Assembly: GCF_000238255.3 (NCBI RefSeq)
Contig: NZ_CP011040.1
Coordinates: forward strand, 124,001-188,000
Reading direction: 5' to 3'
From: Pseudoalteromonas spongiae UST010723-006
GTDB taxonomy: Bacteria > Pseudomonadota > Gammaproteobacteria > Enterobacterales > Alteromonadaceae
Length of the DNA: 64,000 nt
Shown here: positions 8,265 to 17,629 of the stretch, in pieces
Layout of the letters: each line of letters begins with the position of its first letter
Position numbering within the stretch: position 1 is the first letter of the stretch
Translations under genes and position numbers: made by a program
The notes under the pieces: generated by a model
The model's database searches: none
Told to the model about the DNA's origin: nothing
Seen by the model: only the letters and a program-made list of their open reading frames with translations

Positions 8265-9389
8265 TTACTTGTGCTGAATACTAACACCTTCAAATTCGGC
8301 GAGTACCAATGCCTGCGCCTTTAAATAGTGATTAAAAAAGCGCTGCATATGCTGTTTCACAATGTTATGCATGGTGTTTGTATCAACCTTGCTCGGATAA
8401 CCAACAATCCAGCGGTTTTGGTCGGTAAAGTCATTATGTTGGCTGCCGTGTATTGATACCAAAATGCTGTCATTTTGGTTCGCGTGATAAATTGGCTCTA
8501 GTTGTGAGAAAGGGTTTTCCGAGCGAAATAGTAACAGTGGTTTGTTTAGTGGATTTAGTGCCACGTCACCCAATACGATACCATCCATATTTGCTGCGGC
8601 CTTGCATACTAACAGTTGCTGGCAGGCATTCATTGCCGCACTTGCACCTAAGCTAAAACCCAGCATGCCAACATTGTTTAAATTGAGCTGATGTTCAAAT
8701 TGCCAGCTTTCTTGCGTTAACCACTGATATGCAGCGAGCACGTCTTTGGCAATTTCAGGGGCAACGTTATTATCAAAGTATGCGCGACCAGCAGGTGTTT
8801 GCACATCGTGTTTGCCACTTGGTAAATACAGTCCTTTTTGCTCGCCCTTTTGAAAACTGGTAACGCCAGCCAAATAAGTATGGTTAATTGAAACCACGGC
8901 AAAGCCATGACTTGCAAGCTCTTCTTGTAGCTCGGTGTTGTCAGCATTAAAAAGTCCTAAGCCATGAGAGTAAAAAAGCACCGGCCAGCCATTTTCCTGA
9001 TGATATGCAATTGGCGCTTTTGAATTTGACCAAGACAACATGCTTTGCAGCGCATGTTGCTCGGGGTGAATTGGGGCATCTTGTGGCCTCTGTGCAGATA
9101 GGTAGTCGACTTGGTGTTGCCATTTATCAAAGTACGGGTGGTAGAGCGTCGAACGTAATTGGCTTGGGTAATGCACACGAACGGTAAACTTACGCAGTTC
9201 GCCAAGCTCTGGAGCGAGTTTATCTTCGCGGTAGTCGGTAATATCAAACTCCATAATGCCAACACGATATTGCCCGCTTGGTGCGGGGTAAACTTGTTGT
9301 GCAGATGGTTTATCAAACAGTGCATCATCGCTATCACACGCAATTAATAACAGCGACAAACAAAGCGCAAAAAGTTTTTTGTAGTTCAT
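8265..9389 (-). CDS. alpha/beta hydrolase lipoprotein (PAF-acetylhydrolase-like)
   Basis: A 374-aa lipoprotein with lipobox LLIAC (Cys18). It has an alpha/beta hydrolase core related to platelet-activating-factor acetylhydrolase-like esterases: an N-terminal GIMEFDITDYRED strand, VLFYSHGLGLF as oxyanion region, the nucleophile elbow GFSLGAS, and a later HGSQHNDFTD segment likely to carry the catalytic His. It is probably anchored in the envelope and cleaves short or oxidised acyl esters, though the substrate is inferred. Strong AGGAGA ribosome site. It converges on the pilin gene with only 15 bases between. Confidence 0.8.
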   Translation of the reverse strand: MNYKKLFALCLSLLLIACDSDDALFDKPSAQQVYPAPSGQYRVGIMEFDITDYREDKLAPELGELRKFTVRVHYPSQLRSTLYHPYFDKWQHQVDYLSAQRPQDAPIHPEQHALQSMLSWSNSKAPIAYHQENGWPVLFYSHGLGLFNADNTELQEELASHGFAVVSINHTYLAGVTSFQKGEQKGLYLPSGKHDVQTPAGRAYFDNNVAPEIAKDVLAAYQWLTQESWQFEHQLNLNNVGMLGFSLGASAAMNACQQLLVCKAAANMDGIVLGDVALNPLNKPLLLFRSENPFSQLEPIYHANQNDSILVSIHGSQHNDFTDQNRWIVGYPSKVDTNTMHNIVKQHMQRFFNHYLKAQALVLAEFEGVSIQHK

Positions 9390-9475
9390 AAAGTTCTCCT
9401 TTTGTTTAAAGGCTTTATGGTTCAGCGTTTCGCATTTGATGTCGTCTTATTGGCGTTTTTGTACGTACATATTCG

Positions 9476-10525
9476 CTAATCTGTACTTAATACTTGGGAT
9501 TTATACTCGCTTGGGGTGAGATTGCGATATTTTTTAAATGCCGCATTAAAGGTCGATTTAGCATTAAAGCCCGCTTGCATCGAAATTGTTAACATTGGCA
9601 TATGTGGCTTATTTTTAATTAGGTTGCAAACATATTCAATTCGCCGTTGATTAATTAAATCAATAAATTTTATCCCCAAATGATGGTTTAACACCTGCGA
9701 GAGCAAATAGGGTTTCATTGCCAAGTGATCGGCAAAGGTTTGTAAACTCAGGTTGGGATCGGTAAAAAGCTGCTGCTCATCAAGTGAGGTTAAAATGTGC
9801 TCGGCAAGTAATGCATCTTCACTCGCGTGTAATTTTTCTTTGTGAGTGTTTGCCACTTGCTTAGCTTTAAAATCAAGTAGCTGGGGTTTTAGTAACAGCA
9901 CATAGGTAATGCCATACATCACACAGCACATTAATAGTTGCGGTAAAGGCAAGCTGGTTTGCAAGAGGTATTGAAATGGAATAACAGAAATAGCTAAAAA
10001 TAAGCTGGCGCATATTCCCCATAACAACAGAATATTCACGTTGCTAAGTGTGGTTGAAAACCGCGCTTGTTGTTTGCAATATCGCCTTACTGTTATAGTT
10101 GCCCAAATGGCAAAATAAAGATAAATAACCAGTAAAAAGTAGCCCGATAATTCGTGACGCAATGACAACACTGTGCTTTTCGGATCGTAAAGAAAATCAA
10201 TAACAGAAATGTTAAGTGCCAGCCAAGGCGCGAAGTAACATATAATTTCGCGCTTTGACGGCATCAAACCGATGCAGCTGCGAATAAAAACAAAAAATAA
10301 AATGGCGTAAATTGCTCCCCAACATGCATTTAGTCGCGATGAAAGCCAATTAAGCTGACCGGCAAATACTAAAAAGAGATCTAAAGCAAACACTAAATGG
10401 ATCAGCATCAAAATTTTAAACTGCTGAATTTGTTTCGATTTATTGTACAAAAAGCCAGATAACACCAAACTCTGTGCAAAACCGGCTAATAGAATCGCTG
10501 TGATCACGTTTACTTCCCCACTCAT
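9476..10525 (-). CDS. membrane-bound AraC family regulator
   Basis: About 349 aa. The N-terminal half has six to seven hydrophobic segments (ILLAGFAQSLVLSGF and onward). The C-terminal AraC/XylS DNA-binding domain reads LQTFADHLAMKPYLLSQVLNHHLG...MLTISMQAGFNAKSTFNAAFKKYRNLTPSEYK, both helix-turn-helices present. An upstream TTG at 10576 would add 17 residues, but its only purine-rich sequence lies too close to serve as a ribosome site. This class links membrane sensing to transcription; the signal is unknown. It is divergent from the photolyase cluster. Confidence 0.82.
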   Translation of the reverse strand: MSGEVNVITAILLAGFAQSLVLSGFLYNKSKQIQQFKILMLIHLVFALDLFLVFAGQLNWLSSRLNACWGAIYAILFFVFIRSCIGLMPSKREIICYFAPWLALNISVIDFLYDPKSTVLSLRHELSGYFLLVIYLYFAIWATITVRRYCKQQARFSTTLSNVNILLLWGICASLFLAISVIPFQYLLQTSLPLPQLLMCCVMYGITYVLLLKPQLLDFKAKQVANTHKEKLHASEDALLAEHILTSLDEQQLFTDPNLSLQTFADHLAMKPYLLSQVLNHHLGIKFIDLINQRRIEYVCNLIKNKPHMPMLTISMQAGFNAKSTFNAAFKKYRNLTPSEYKSQVLSTD

Positions 10526-10689
10526 ACCGCTAGCGACAAACAATACCAAGGCTAATTGACAATAATGTTTAAACAAGCCCTTTGTGATAAATGCACAATG
10601 CTATGGGGCGGTTTAAAAAGGCGGGTTGTTGTTTTGAACTTTTTAACTTTGAATTACGTATCTAATGCTACAGTTCGTAACACGCTCGG

Positions 10690-12057
10690 TTGAAAATAGT
10701 GCTTAAAACCCTTTACTGGTTTACCCATGATTTACGCTTAAGTGATAATTCTGCGCTAGAATATGCGCTGAAAAACAGTGAACAAATCGCTTTTGTTTAT
10801 GTGCTTGACCCCAGTACAAAAATTGCCAATAACTATCACAGCCAACTGCTAGGCGATCATCAAACGCGATTTATTTTAAATGCTCTACAAGAACTTGCCG
10901 ATGAGCTGCAAGCACTAGGTCATCAGTTAATAGTGTTAGAGGGCGCGGCTCAAAGTGAAGTAAGTGAGTTTATTCGTGAGCATGACATAAATCAGCTGGT
11001 GGTTGCAGAGCAAGTGGGTGAATTCGAAAAGCGTAAGCTAGCTGAATTGCAAAGCACCCATTCAAAAGTTAACTTCACGCAGTTTTGGCAACATACACTG
11101 TTTTCACAGCATCAAATTGCTACCCTCGATTGTATGTCGGGCAGTTTTAGTAAATTTCGCAATAAAGTTGAGAAAAAGCCATTAACAGTTTCGGCACCAA
11201 CCTCGTTGGAAAGCCCATTAACGCCAGAGCATTGGCCCAAAGCTATTAAGGTTGACAACAATTGTGCGCTGCTTGCTTGGTTTGAGCGTTATGGTGGGGC
11301 TTATACAATGCCCAATGAAATGCCTTTTTTTGCGGGAGAACACGCGGGTAAATATCACTTGGTGAGTTACTTAAACAGCGGCGCGGCAAAAACATACAAA
11401 GAAACCCGCAATGAACTTGATGGCTGGCACAACTCGACAAAATTTAGCCCTTATTTAGCGATAGGTAATTTATCGCCAAGGCAAATTTGGCATGCGGTAT
11501 TACAATATGAACAATCAGACGGCGCCAACGAATCAACGTATTGGATTAAGTTTGAACTGTTATGGCGTGAATATTTTCAGTGGCTGAGCGTAAGATTAGT
11601 CGAGCGCCTTTATACGTTTTCAGGCCTCAGTGATACAAAACCGCTCACCAGCTTTTTTGCTGAGCGATATCAAAAATGGTGTAGTGGTAATACACCTTAC
11701 CCGTTAGTTAATGCACTTATGAAGCAACTTAACGCGACTGGTTATATGTCAAATCGTGGCAGGCAAATTGCGGCAAGTTGTTTTGTAAATGAGTTACAGC
11801 TTGATTGGCGCTATGGTGCTGCTTATTTTCAACAGCAACTGATTGATTTTGATGTGGCGTCAAATTGGGGTAATTGGCAGTACATTGCAGGCGTTGGTGT
11901 TGATCCGCATGGTGGGCGGCATTTCAATATTGAAAAGCAAACCGAGTTGTTTGATGCAAACGGCGTGTTTATTAGAAAGTGGCAAGGCTCAGCGGTTGGC
12001 TCACAGCTTGATGCCAATGATGCGGCAGATTGGCCAATCTTAAGCGATGTAACTTAA
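10690..12057 (+). CDS. DASH family cryptochrome/photolyase
   Basis: A 455-aa flavoprotein of the photolyase superfamily. The N-terminal antenna-binding Rossmann domain begins TLYWFTHDLRLSDN. The FAD domain includes the WHNSTKFSPYLAIGNLSPRQIW region, YWIKFELLWREYFQW, and the DASH-typical ending SNWGNWQYIAGVGVDPHGGRHFN. DASH proteins repair cyclobutane dimers mainly in single-stranded DNA and may also signal. The start is uncertain: TTG at 10690 or GTG at 10699, with no strong ribosome site for either. First gene of a tightly packed light-repair cluster; its stop directly abuts the next ATG. Confidence 0.9.
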   Translation: MKIVLKTLYWFTHDLRLSDNSALEYALKNSEQIAFVYVLDPSTKIANNYHSQLLGDHQTRFILNALQELADELQALGHQLIVLEGAAQSEVSEFIREHDINQLVVAEQVGEFEKRKLAELQSTHSKVNFTQFWQHTLFSQHQIATLDCMSGSFSKFRNKVEKKPLTVSAPTSLESPLTPEHWPKAIKVDNNCALLAWFERYGGAYTMPNEMPFFAGEHAGKYHLVSYLNSGAAKTYKETRNELDGWHNSTKFSPYLAIGNLSPRQIWHAVLQYEQSDGANESTYWIKFELLWREYFQWLSVRLVERLYTFSGLSDTKPLTSFFAERYQKWCSGNTPYPLVNALMKQLNATGYMSNRGRQIAASCFVNELQLDWRYGAAYFQQQLIDFDVASNWGNWQYIAGVGVDPHGGRHFNIEKQTELFDANGVFIRKWQGSAVGSQLDANDAADWPILSDVT

Positions 12058-13509
12058 ATGAGCATTGCAGTTGTTTGGTTAAAACGTGATCTTCGCTTGT
12101 CTGATCACGCCCCACTGCTTGAAGCAGCAAAAACAGGGCTACCGATATTATTGGTGTACTGTTTTGAAGACATGTTGCTTGACGATGCGCACTATTCTGA
12201 GCGCCATTGGCGCTTTGTCTCGCAGTCATTGCGCGATATGGCAAACAAGTTGCCAGCAGGCGCTTTGTATGTCGCAAAGGGTGATGCTCTAGCGGTATTT
12301 CAGGCGCTTAGTCTTAAATACGGTATTTCGCAGGTGTTTTCTCATCAAGAAATTGGCCTTGATAACACCTTTGCGCGCGATAAAGCGTTTGCTACTTGGT
12401 GTAAAAGCAATCAAATAATATGGCATGAAACCCCTTTAGGGGCGGTGCAACGGGGATTAACCCATCGCACTCATTGGGATGAAAACTGGCAGCGGGTAAT
12501 GCGCGCGCCTTGTTTGAATCTTGATTTAAACAAGGTTAACTGGTTTAAAAATAATGAGTTTGAATGCCAGTTGCCACACTTTGAAACACGCTTTCAAAAT
12601 ATTCAGGGGCAGTTTCAAAATGGCGGCGAAAGCGAAGCATTTAATGTGCTTAATGATTTTTTTACCGCTCGCGGTAAAGAGTATGCATTTACCCTTTCAA
12701 GCCCAAGTTTAAGTCAAATTCATTGCTCGCGATTATCGCCGTATTTGGCGTGGGGCAATATTAGTTTACGCCAAGTGTATCAAACGGTACTCAGTCACTG
12801 GCAAGTTCCCGGCTGGCGACGCAGCCTTGTTGCTTTTACATCGCGACTTCATTGGCATTGTCACTTTATTCAGAAATTTGAAAGTGAATGCGAAATGGAA
12901 TTTCGCCACGTTAACAAAGGGTATGACGACTTACCACGGGTGACAGGTGAATTAGCAGAGCAAAGATTACACGCTTGGAAAACGGGACAGACTGGTATTC
13001 CAATGGTTGATGCCTGTATGCGCTGCCTAATTGAAACTGGTTATATAAATTTTCGCATGCGCGCCATGTTAGTGAGTTTTTTGTGTCATCACTTAGAGCT
13101 TGATTGGCGCGCAGGTGTAGCGCACCTTGCCAGTTTATTTTTAGATTTCGAGCCCGGTATTCATTACAGTCAATTTCAAATGCAAGCGGGTGTGACAGGT
13201 ATTAATACCATTAGAATTTATAGCCCCGTAAAACAGGGGGAAGAAAAAGACGAAAAAGGCGTCTTTGTTAGAAAGTGGGTGCCTGAACTTTGTGAAGTAC
13301 CAGCACCATTGATCCACAGTCCGTGGCAGTTATCACAAATGGAACAAATGATGTATGGCTTTACATTGGGTGAAGATTATCCTGAGCCGATTGTTGATGT
13401 AAAACAAAGCTATAAAGATGCACAAGCGTTACTTTGGTTATGGCGTAAAAAGCCAAAAGTCGTGATTGAAAGTAAGCGGTTACTTTATCGCCATGTTAGG
13501 CCAAATTAG
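12058..13509 (+). CDS. FAD-dependent cryptochrome/photolyase family protein
   Basis: A 483-aa second photolyase-superfamily member. It starts [20 protein letters not shown]. The FAD domain has [64 protein letters not shown] and ends [27 protein letters not shown]. The ending with a dozen extra charged residues and the [13 protein letters not shown] insert distinguish it from DASH and from classical class I enzymes. Its repair activity versus photoreceptor role is open. It starts immediately after the DASH stop and overlaps the DUF2256 gene by one base. Confidence 0.87.
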   Translation: MSIAVVWLKRDLRLSDHAPLLEAAKTGLPILLVYCFEDMLLDDAHYSERHWRFVSQSLRDMANKLPAGALYVAKGDALAVFQALSLKYGISQVFSHQEIGLDNTFARDKAFATWCKSNQIIWHETPLGAVQRGLTHRTHWDENWQRVMRAPCLNLDLNKVNWFKNNEFECQLPHFETRFQNIQGQFQNGGESEAFNVLNDFFTARGKEYAFTLSSPSLSQIHCSRLSPYLAWGNISLRQVYQTVLSHWQVPGWRRSLVAFTSRLHWHCHFIQKFESECEMEFRHVNKGYDDLPRVTGELAEQRLHAWKTGQTGIPMVDACMRCLIETGYINFRMRAMLVSFLCHHLELDWRAGVAHLASLFLDFEPGIHYSQFQMQAGVTGINTIRIYSPVKQGEEKDEKGVFVRKWVPELCEVPAPLIHSPWQLSQMEQMMYGFTLGEDYPEPIVDVKQSYKDAQALLWLWRKKPKVVIESKRLLYRHVRPN

Positions 13510-13661
13510 TGAAAAAATCAGAACTACCAACAAAAATATGCCAAGTGTGTGAACGCCCATTTACATGGCGAAAAAAATGGCAGCGAGATTGGCACAATGT
13601 GAAATATTGCTCTAAACGCTGTGCGGGTAATCGACAAAAAGGAAAGCATAATGACCAGTGA
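13509..13661 (+). CDS. DUF2256 small zinc-ribbon protein
   Basis: A 50-aa protein started by GTG in the overlap TAGTG with the upstream photolyase stop. It has two Cys pairs, CQVC (11, 14) and YCSKRC (34, 38), framing the signature RPFTWRKKW and [11 protein letters not shown] of DUF2256, a tiny family typically found beside photolyase-type genes. It probably binds zinc; the function is unknown. It overlaps the following photolyase gene by 11 bases, so three consecutive genes are translationally coupled. Easily missed because of its size and GTG start. Confidence 0.88.
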   Translation: MKKSELPTKICQVCERPFTWRKKWQRDWHNVKYCSKRCAGNRQKGKHNDQ

Positions 13662-15210
13662 GCTTCGTTTAATTTTGGGCGACCAGCTTAATGCTCAGCA
13701 TTCTTGGTTTAAAGAAAAGTCGCACAATGTAACGTATGTGATTGCCGAGCTATATCAAGAAGCGAGTTACACCACCCATCATATACAAAAAATATCGGCG
13801 TTTTTTGCGGCAATGCATGCATTTGCTGGCGCATTAGAAAAAGCTGGTCATAAGGTGATTTACTTAACCTTAGACGACACGCAAAAGTACGCTGATTTAC
13901 CCGACTTATTAAATCATTTAATCAAAGAGCACGGTATTCATACCTTCTGCTATCAATTGCCCGATGAGTACCGTTTACGTGCCCAGCTAACTGATTACTG
14001 TCAAAGCCTTTCTATCGACTACAAGGTATTTGATACCGAGCATTTTTACTTGGCTGATAATCAATTAGCCAGTTATTTCAAGCATGGTAAAAAACACCGG
14101 TTAGAGCATTTTTATCGCAAAATGCGCGTGGAATTTAATTTATTAATGAATGGCGATGAACCCCTTACGGGGCAGTGGAATTTTGATAGTCAAAACCGCA
14201 ATAAGTTAAAAGCAAGTGATCTCGCCGATATTCCTGAGCCACTTGTTTTTGCTAATGATGTCAGTGACATTTTGGCGCGCATTGAAAGGCATGGCATTAA
14301 AACTATGGGTAAAGCGGAAAAACAATTGCTGTGGCCAATTAATCGCAGTCAAGCAAAGCAGCTGCTCGCCTTTTTCTGTAAAACGCTATTACCGAAGTTC
14401 GGTCAATTTCAAGATGCAATGACAGGCAAACTTATTGAGTTTGGTGAGGATAAAGGCTGGAGTTTATATCATTCAAGGTTATCGTTTGCCATTAATGCAA
14501 AAATGATAAGCCCCCATTGCGTTGTGAATGCTGCCATAGAGACCTTTGAACAAAATGACGACATAGATATTGCACAGGTAGAAGGCTTTGTTAGGCAAAT
14601 TTTAGGCTGGCGTGAATTTGTGCGCGGTATTTATTGGGCCAATATGCCCAATTACGCATCGCTTAATGCCCTTGATGCAAAATTGCCACTACCAAGTTGG
14701 TTTTGGAGTGGAAACACCAAAATGCGCTGCCTGTTTCATGCGATTACCCAATCACTTGATTATGCATATGCTCACCATATTCAACGCTTAATGGTTACGG
14801 GTAACTTTTGCTTAATAGCAGGTATTCACCCTGATGAGGTCGATGACTGGTATTTAGGCATTTATATCGACGCACTTGAGTGGGTAGAAATGCCAAATAC
14901 GCGGGGGATGAGCCAGTTTGCCGATGGCGGTATTGTTGGTTCTAAAGCCTATGCCGCAAGTGGTAATTACATTAAAAAAATGAGCGACTATTGCAGTGAT
15001 TGCCATTATAACGTAGCAAACACTGTGGGTGATGATGCTTGCCCGCTTAACTCACTTTATTGGCAATTTATGGATAAACATAAAGACAGTTTTACCAATA
15101 ACCCACGCACTAAAATGGTGTTAAGTAACTGGCTTAAAAAACCACAAGGTGATCGCGATAAGGTGCTTAGTCGCGCGAACTTTTTACTGCAAAATCTTGA
15201 AAATTTGTAA
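13651..15210 (+). CDS. iron-sulfur bacterial cryptochrome/(6-4) photolyase (PhrB-like)
   Basis: A 519-aa protein beginning [18 protein letters not shown], typical of the FeS-BCP branch. Four Cys at 360, 448, 451 and 464 match the spacing (88, 3, 13) of the [4Fe-4S] ligands of Agrobacterium PhrB. The FAD domain includes [11 protein letters not shown] and [25 protein letters not shown]. Family members repair (6-4) photoproducts or act as blue-light receptors with a lumazine antenna. The ATG at 13651 is chosen over a GTG at 13621 because AAGGAAAG sits 5-12 bases upstream and the domain begins there. Confidence 0.93.
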   Translation: MTSELRLILGDQLNAQHSWFKEKSHNVTYVIAELYQEASYTTHHIQKISAFFAAMHAFAGALEKAGHKVIYLTLDDTQKYADLPDLLNHLIKEHGIHTFCYQLPDEYRLRAQLTDYCQSLSIDYKVFDTEHFYLADNQLASYFKHGKKHRLEHFYRKMRVEFNLLMNGDEPLTGQWNFDSQNRNKLKASDLADIPEPLVFANDVSDILARIERHGIKTMGKAEKQLLWPINRSQAKQLLAFFCKTLLPKFGQFQDAMTGKLIEFGEDKGWSLYHSRLSFAINAKMISPHCVVNAAIETFEQNDDIDIAQVEGFVRQILGWREFVRGIYWANMPNYASLNALDAKLPLPSWFWSGNTKMRCLFHAITQSLDYAYAHHIQRLMVTGNFCLIAGIHPDEVDDWYLGIYIDALEWVEMPNTRGMSQFADGGIVGSKAYAASGNYIKKMSDYCSDCHYNVANTVGDDACPLNSLYWQFMDKHKDSFTNNPRTKMVLSNWLKKPQGDRDKVLSRANFLLQNLENL

Positions 15211-15264
15211 TCGATAACTTGTGGTTAAGCGTATAGCAAAGCAAATGATTTTTAGGCAAATGCA

Positions 15265-15921
15265 ATGATAAAACACATAACTCAAGATGATATTAAAGCG
15301 ATGGAACAGCGCGAACGCGCTCGGTTAATTAATAGTTTATCAGGCTTTAAAAGTGCGAATTTAATTGGTAGCCAAAACGCATCTGGCATAACAAATCTGG
15401 CGATCGTCAGTTCAGTATTTCATTTAGGTGCAGATCCTGCGTTAATTGGTATGATCATCCGGCCAGATACCGTGCCTAGAGACACGTTAAGCAATATTAA
15501 AACTACGGGTGTCTACACCATAAATCACGTAAATTCATTGATTTGGCAACAAGCCCATCAAACATCAGCGCGTTATGACGAAAGTGAATCTGAGTTTGAA
15601 AAAGTAGCGTTGACGGAGCAATTTGAGAAAGGCATAGATGCGCCATTTGTTGGTGAATCGCAAGCCAAATTTGCCCTTAAATTACGCGAAATTAAACCGC
15701 TCGAAATTAACGGCACAGTATTAGTCATTGGGGAAATAACCCATATTATTGTGCCACAAATGGCGCTTGCAAAAGATGGTTTTATTGATATTGAAGCGCT
15801 TGATACCGTGGCGATTTCAGGTCTTGATTGCTATCACACAACCGAGCGACTAGGGCGATTAAGTTATGCTAAGCCTGAGACAAAGCCAAAGTTACTGAAT
15901 ATTGAAGGTGACGTTTGCTAA
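15265..15921 (+). CDS. flavin reductase family protein
   Basis: A 218-aa FMN-binding split-barrel protein: LSGFKSANLIGSQNASGITNLAIVSSVFHLGADPALIGMIIRP, then DTLSNIKTTGVYTINHVN, typical of flavin reductase/HpaC-like proteins. C-terminal residues GLDCYHTTERLGRLSYAKP suit an FMN-bound loop. Cotranscription with the upstream photolyases is likely (54-bp gap). It may supply reduced flavin to them, which is inferred from context. Ends before a strong bidirectional terminator. Confidence 0.8.
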   Translation: MIKHITQDDIKAMEQRERARLINSLSGFKSANLIGSQNASGITNLAIVSSVFHLGADPALIGMIIRPDTVPRDTLSNIKTTGVYTINHVNSLIWQQAHQTSARYDESESEFEKVALTEQFEKGIDAPFVGESQAKFALKLREIKPLEINGTVLVIGEITHIIVPQMALAKDGFIDIEALDTVAISGLDCYHTTERLGRLSYAKPETKPKLLNIEGDVC

Positions 15922-15946
15922 TAACATTGGTTTAACCGATTCCATA

Positions 15947-15979
15947 AAAAAGCCCTACTCAAAAAGAGTAGGGCTTTTG
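15947..15979. terminator. bidirectional rho-independent terminator
   Basis: A 12-bp stem AAAGCCCTACTC with its complement around a 5-base loop, A-rich on one side and T-rich on the other. It separates the flavin reductase gene from the convergent porin. Confidence 0.85.
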
Positions 15980-15997
15980 CTTTTAAGGAAATAATAA

Positions 15998-17188
15998 TTA
16001 GAACACCAGGTCCACACCAAAGGTCACTAAGTCGGCGTCGTTGTTGCTTAAATCATCTTCAAAGTGGGTGAATTCCACTTTAAACGCTGCTGATGGATGG
16101 AAGTCATATCGTACGGTAAACGAATATGCATTCGATTTAGCAGCTTGTGATGCGAGCGCTAAGTTAGTGGCATCTTGTAAATACAGTGGTGGATTTGTAC
16201 CAGGGGCAACAACAGGTATTTGTACACCGCCAGGGCCTGTTATGCTGCGTGGTACTTGGTTAAATTGATCGTTTGAGTTTTCATCATCGTTGCCTTCATA
16301 CGTTGCACTTAATGTGACTAAATCCATACGATAACCAAGCGATACATAATATTGTGTTTGCTTGGCTAAAATGCTGTTATCAATCTCAAATTGCGTGTAT
16401 TCGGCGTCGAATAGAATATCGTTGTAATCAATTCCAATTCCAATTGCTGCAAAATAAGCGTCGTCTTCTTCGATGGCTAGATTATTGTATTGCTGATTCA
16501 AGCCATAGGCTTGCAAGCCATTTAATAATCCTGAGAGTTCGCTACTACCGCTAACATCAATACTGGCTTCAGAAACAAAGTAAGCAACCCGTCCAGTTAG
16601 CCAACCATTTGATAAACTCCAGTTAATACCAATTGTGTCTTTAAGTTCAGCAGCGTCGGAATCGGTAATTGCGGTTATATCTGTATCAACCGCACCCACC
16701 ATTAGCTGTAAGCTGCTATCAAGTTCACCTATGGTCGAGTTATGCAGGTAGCTTAACCCTTCATAGGTTGAAAACGACAAGTTATAAACTGATTGTGGAG
16801 GTCTTACCCAGCGGTAGGCGTAACCTACGTCAAGAAAATCGGAGTACCGATAAAATGGAATTCGCATTTTACCGGCACTTAGTTGTGAATTTTCAGATAC
16901 TTCATAGGTTAAATATGCCCACTCAAACTCGGCATTAAAATCATCACTGCCTCGGGCTAACAGTTGTGCGGTTGCGGATAGCCCATCCATCACATCGGCG
17001 CTCACTTGTACCGCAAACAAACTGTCGTTCTGCCAGTCTAGTTCATCTGAGTAATTGTATAAGGCATCATCACTACCAAGGGTTTGCCCACCGTAGATAG
17101 AGGCAAAACCATTAACTCGGATATCTGCATAGCTTGATGTTGCAAATCCAGTTAATAGTAATGAAGCAATTAAATAACGTTTCTTCAT
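15998..17188 (-). CDS. outer-membrane porin-like beta-barrel protein
   Basis: A 396-aa exported protein. The signal peptide ends at about SSYA, then NGFASIYGGQT opens the barrel. Alternating aromatic beta-strands run throughout and the chain ends with VTFGVDLVF, a C-terminal Phe recognised by the Bam machinery. Segments VSADVMDGLSATAQLLARGSDDFNAEFEWAYLTYE and SDFLDVGYAYRWVR are nearly repeated in the gene at 17630, showing paralogy. Ribosome site AGGTGGAG is strong. The substrate is unknown; the PstS-like neighbour hints at an anion such as phosphate. Last gene of a three-gene unit. Confidence 0.85.
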   Translation of the reverse strand: MKKRYLIASLLLTGFATSSYADIRVNGFASIYGGQTLGSDDALYNYSDELDWQNDSLFAVQVSADVMDGLSATAQLLARGSDDFNAEFEWAYLTYEVSENSQLSAGKMRIPFYRYSDFLDVGYAYRWVRPPQSVYNLSFSTYEGLSYLHNSTIGELDSSLQLMVGAVDTDITAITDSDAAELKDTIGINWSLSNGWLTGRVAYFVSEASIDVSGSSELSGLLNGLQAYGLNQQYNNLAIEEDDAYFAAIGIGIDYNDILFDAEYTQFEIDNSILAKQTQYYVSLGYRMDLVTLSATYEGNDDENSNDQFNQVPRSITGPGGVQIPVVAPGTNPPLYLQDATNLALASQAAKSNAYSFTVRYDFHPSAAFKVEFTHFEDDLSNNDADLVTFGVDLVF

Positions 17189-17204
17189 ATTAGCTCCACC
17201 TCAA

Positions 17205-17615
17205 CTAGAAAGATTGAACAACCTTGACGCTACCATCGGCGCTGCCTTTTGAAACAAAACCAATTAAATTGGGATTTTTTGATACTAAGCTCACTACTTC
17301 TGCATCATTTGCCGCTTCTTCCGGTGGAGTGCCTTTGCCAGTAAATACTAACTTTGACCAATATGCTTTTAATTGGCTAGACGATTTGTTTAACACGTTT
17401 TGGTTAAACTCATCAGTAGCAGGGTTGCCATCGGCCTGAGTAATGGGCAGCGCTTTTGAACCATCGGCAAACGATTTTGCTTTGCCTGTAAAGATTTTCT
17501 TGATATCACCCGCGTCAATTGCATTTGCATTTGATGGGTGAACAATAACATCTACCGCAGCGCTTAATGAGCAAGATGTGAATAGAATAAGTGTTAAAAT
17601 AATAAAATTTTTCAT
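17205..17615 (-). CDS. truncated-type PstS-like phosphate-binding periplasmic protein
   Basis: A 136-aa exported protein, signal peptide ending SLSA. The sequence VIVHPSNANAIDAGDIKKIFTGKAKSFADGSKALPITQ, followed by EFNQNVLNKSSSQLKAYWSKLVFTGKGTPP and VSKNPNLIGFVSKGSADGSVKVV, matches one lobe of PstS-type substrate-binding proteins. At 136 aa it is about half the size of full PstS. No ABC permease gene is nearby. It lies between two paralogous porins (gaps 16 and 14 bases) and is divergent from a chemoreceptor, so a ligand-delivery role is inferred. Confidence 0.8.
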   Translation of the reverse strand: MKNFIILTLILFTSCSLSAAVDVIVHPSNANAIDAGDIKKIFTGKAKSFADGSKALPITQADGNPATDEFNQNVLNKSSSQLKAYWSKLVFTGKGTPPEEAANDAEVVSLVSKNPNLIGFVSKGSADGSVKVVQSF

Positions 17616-17629
17616 CGTATTACCCTCAA

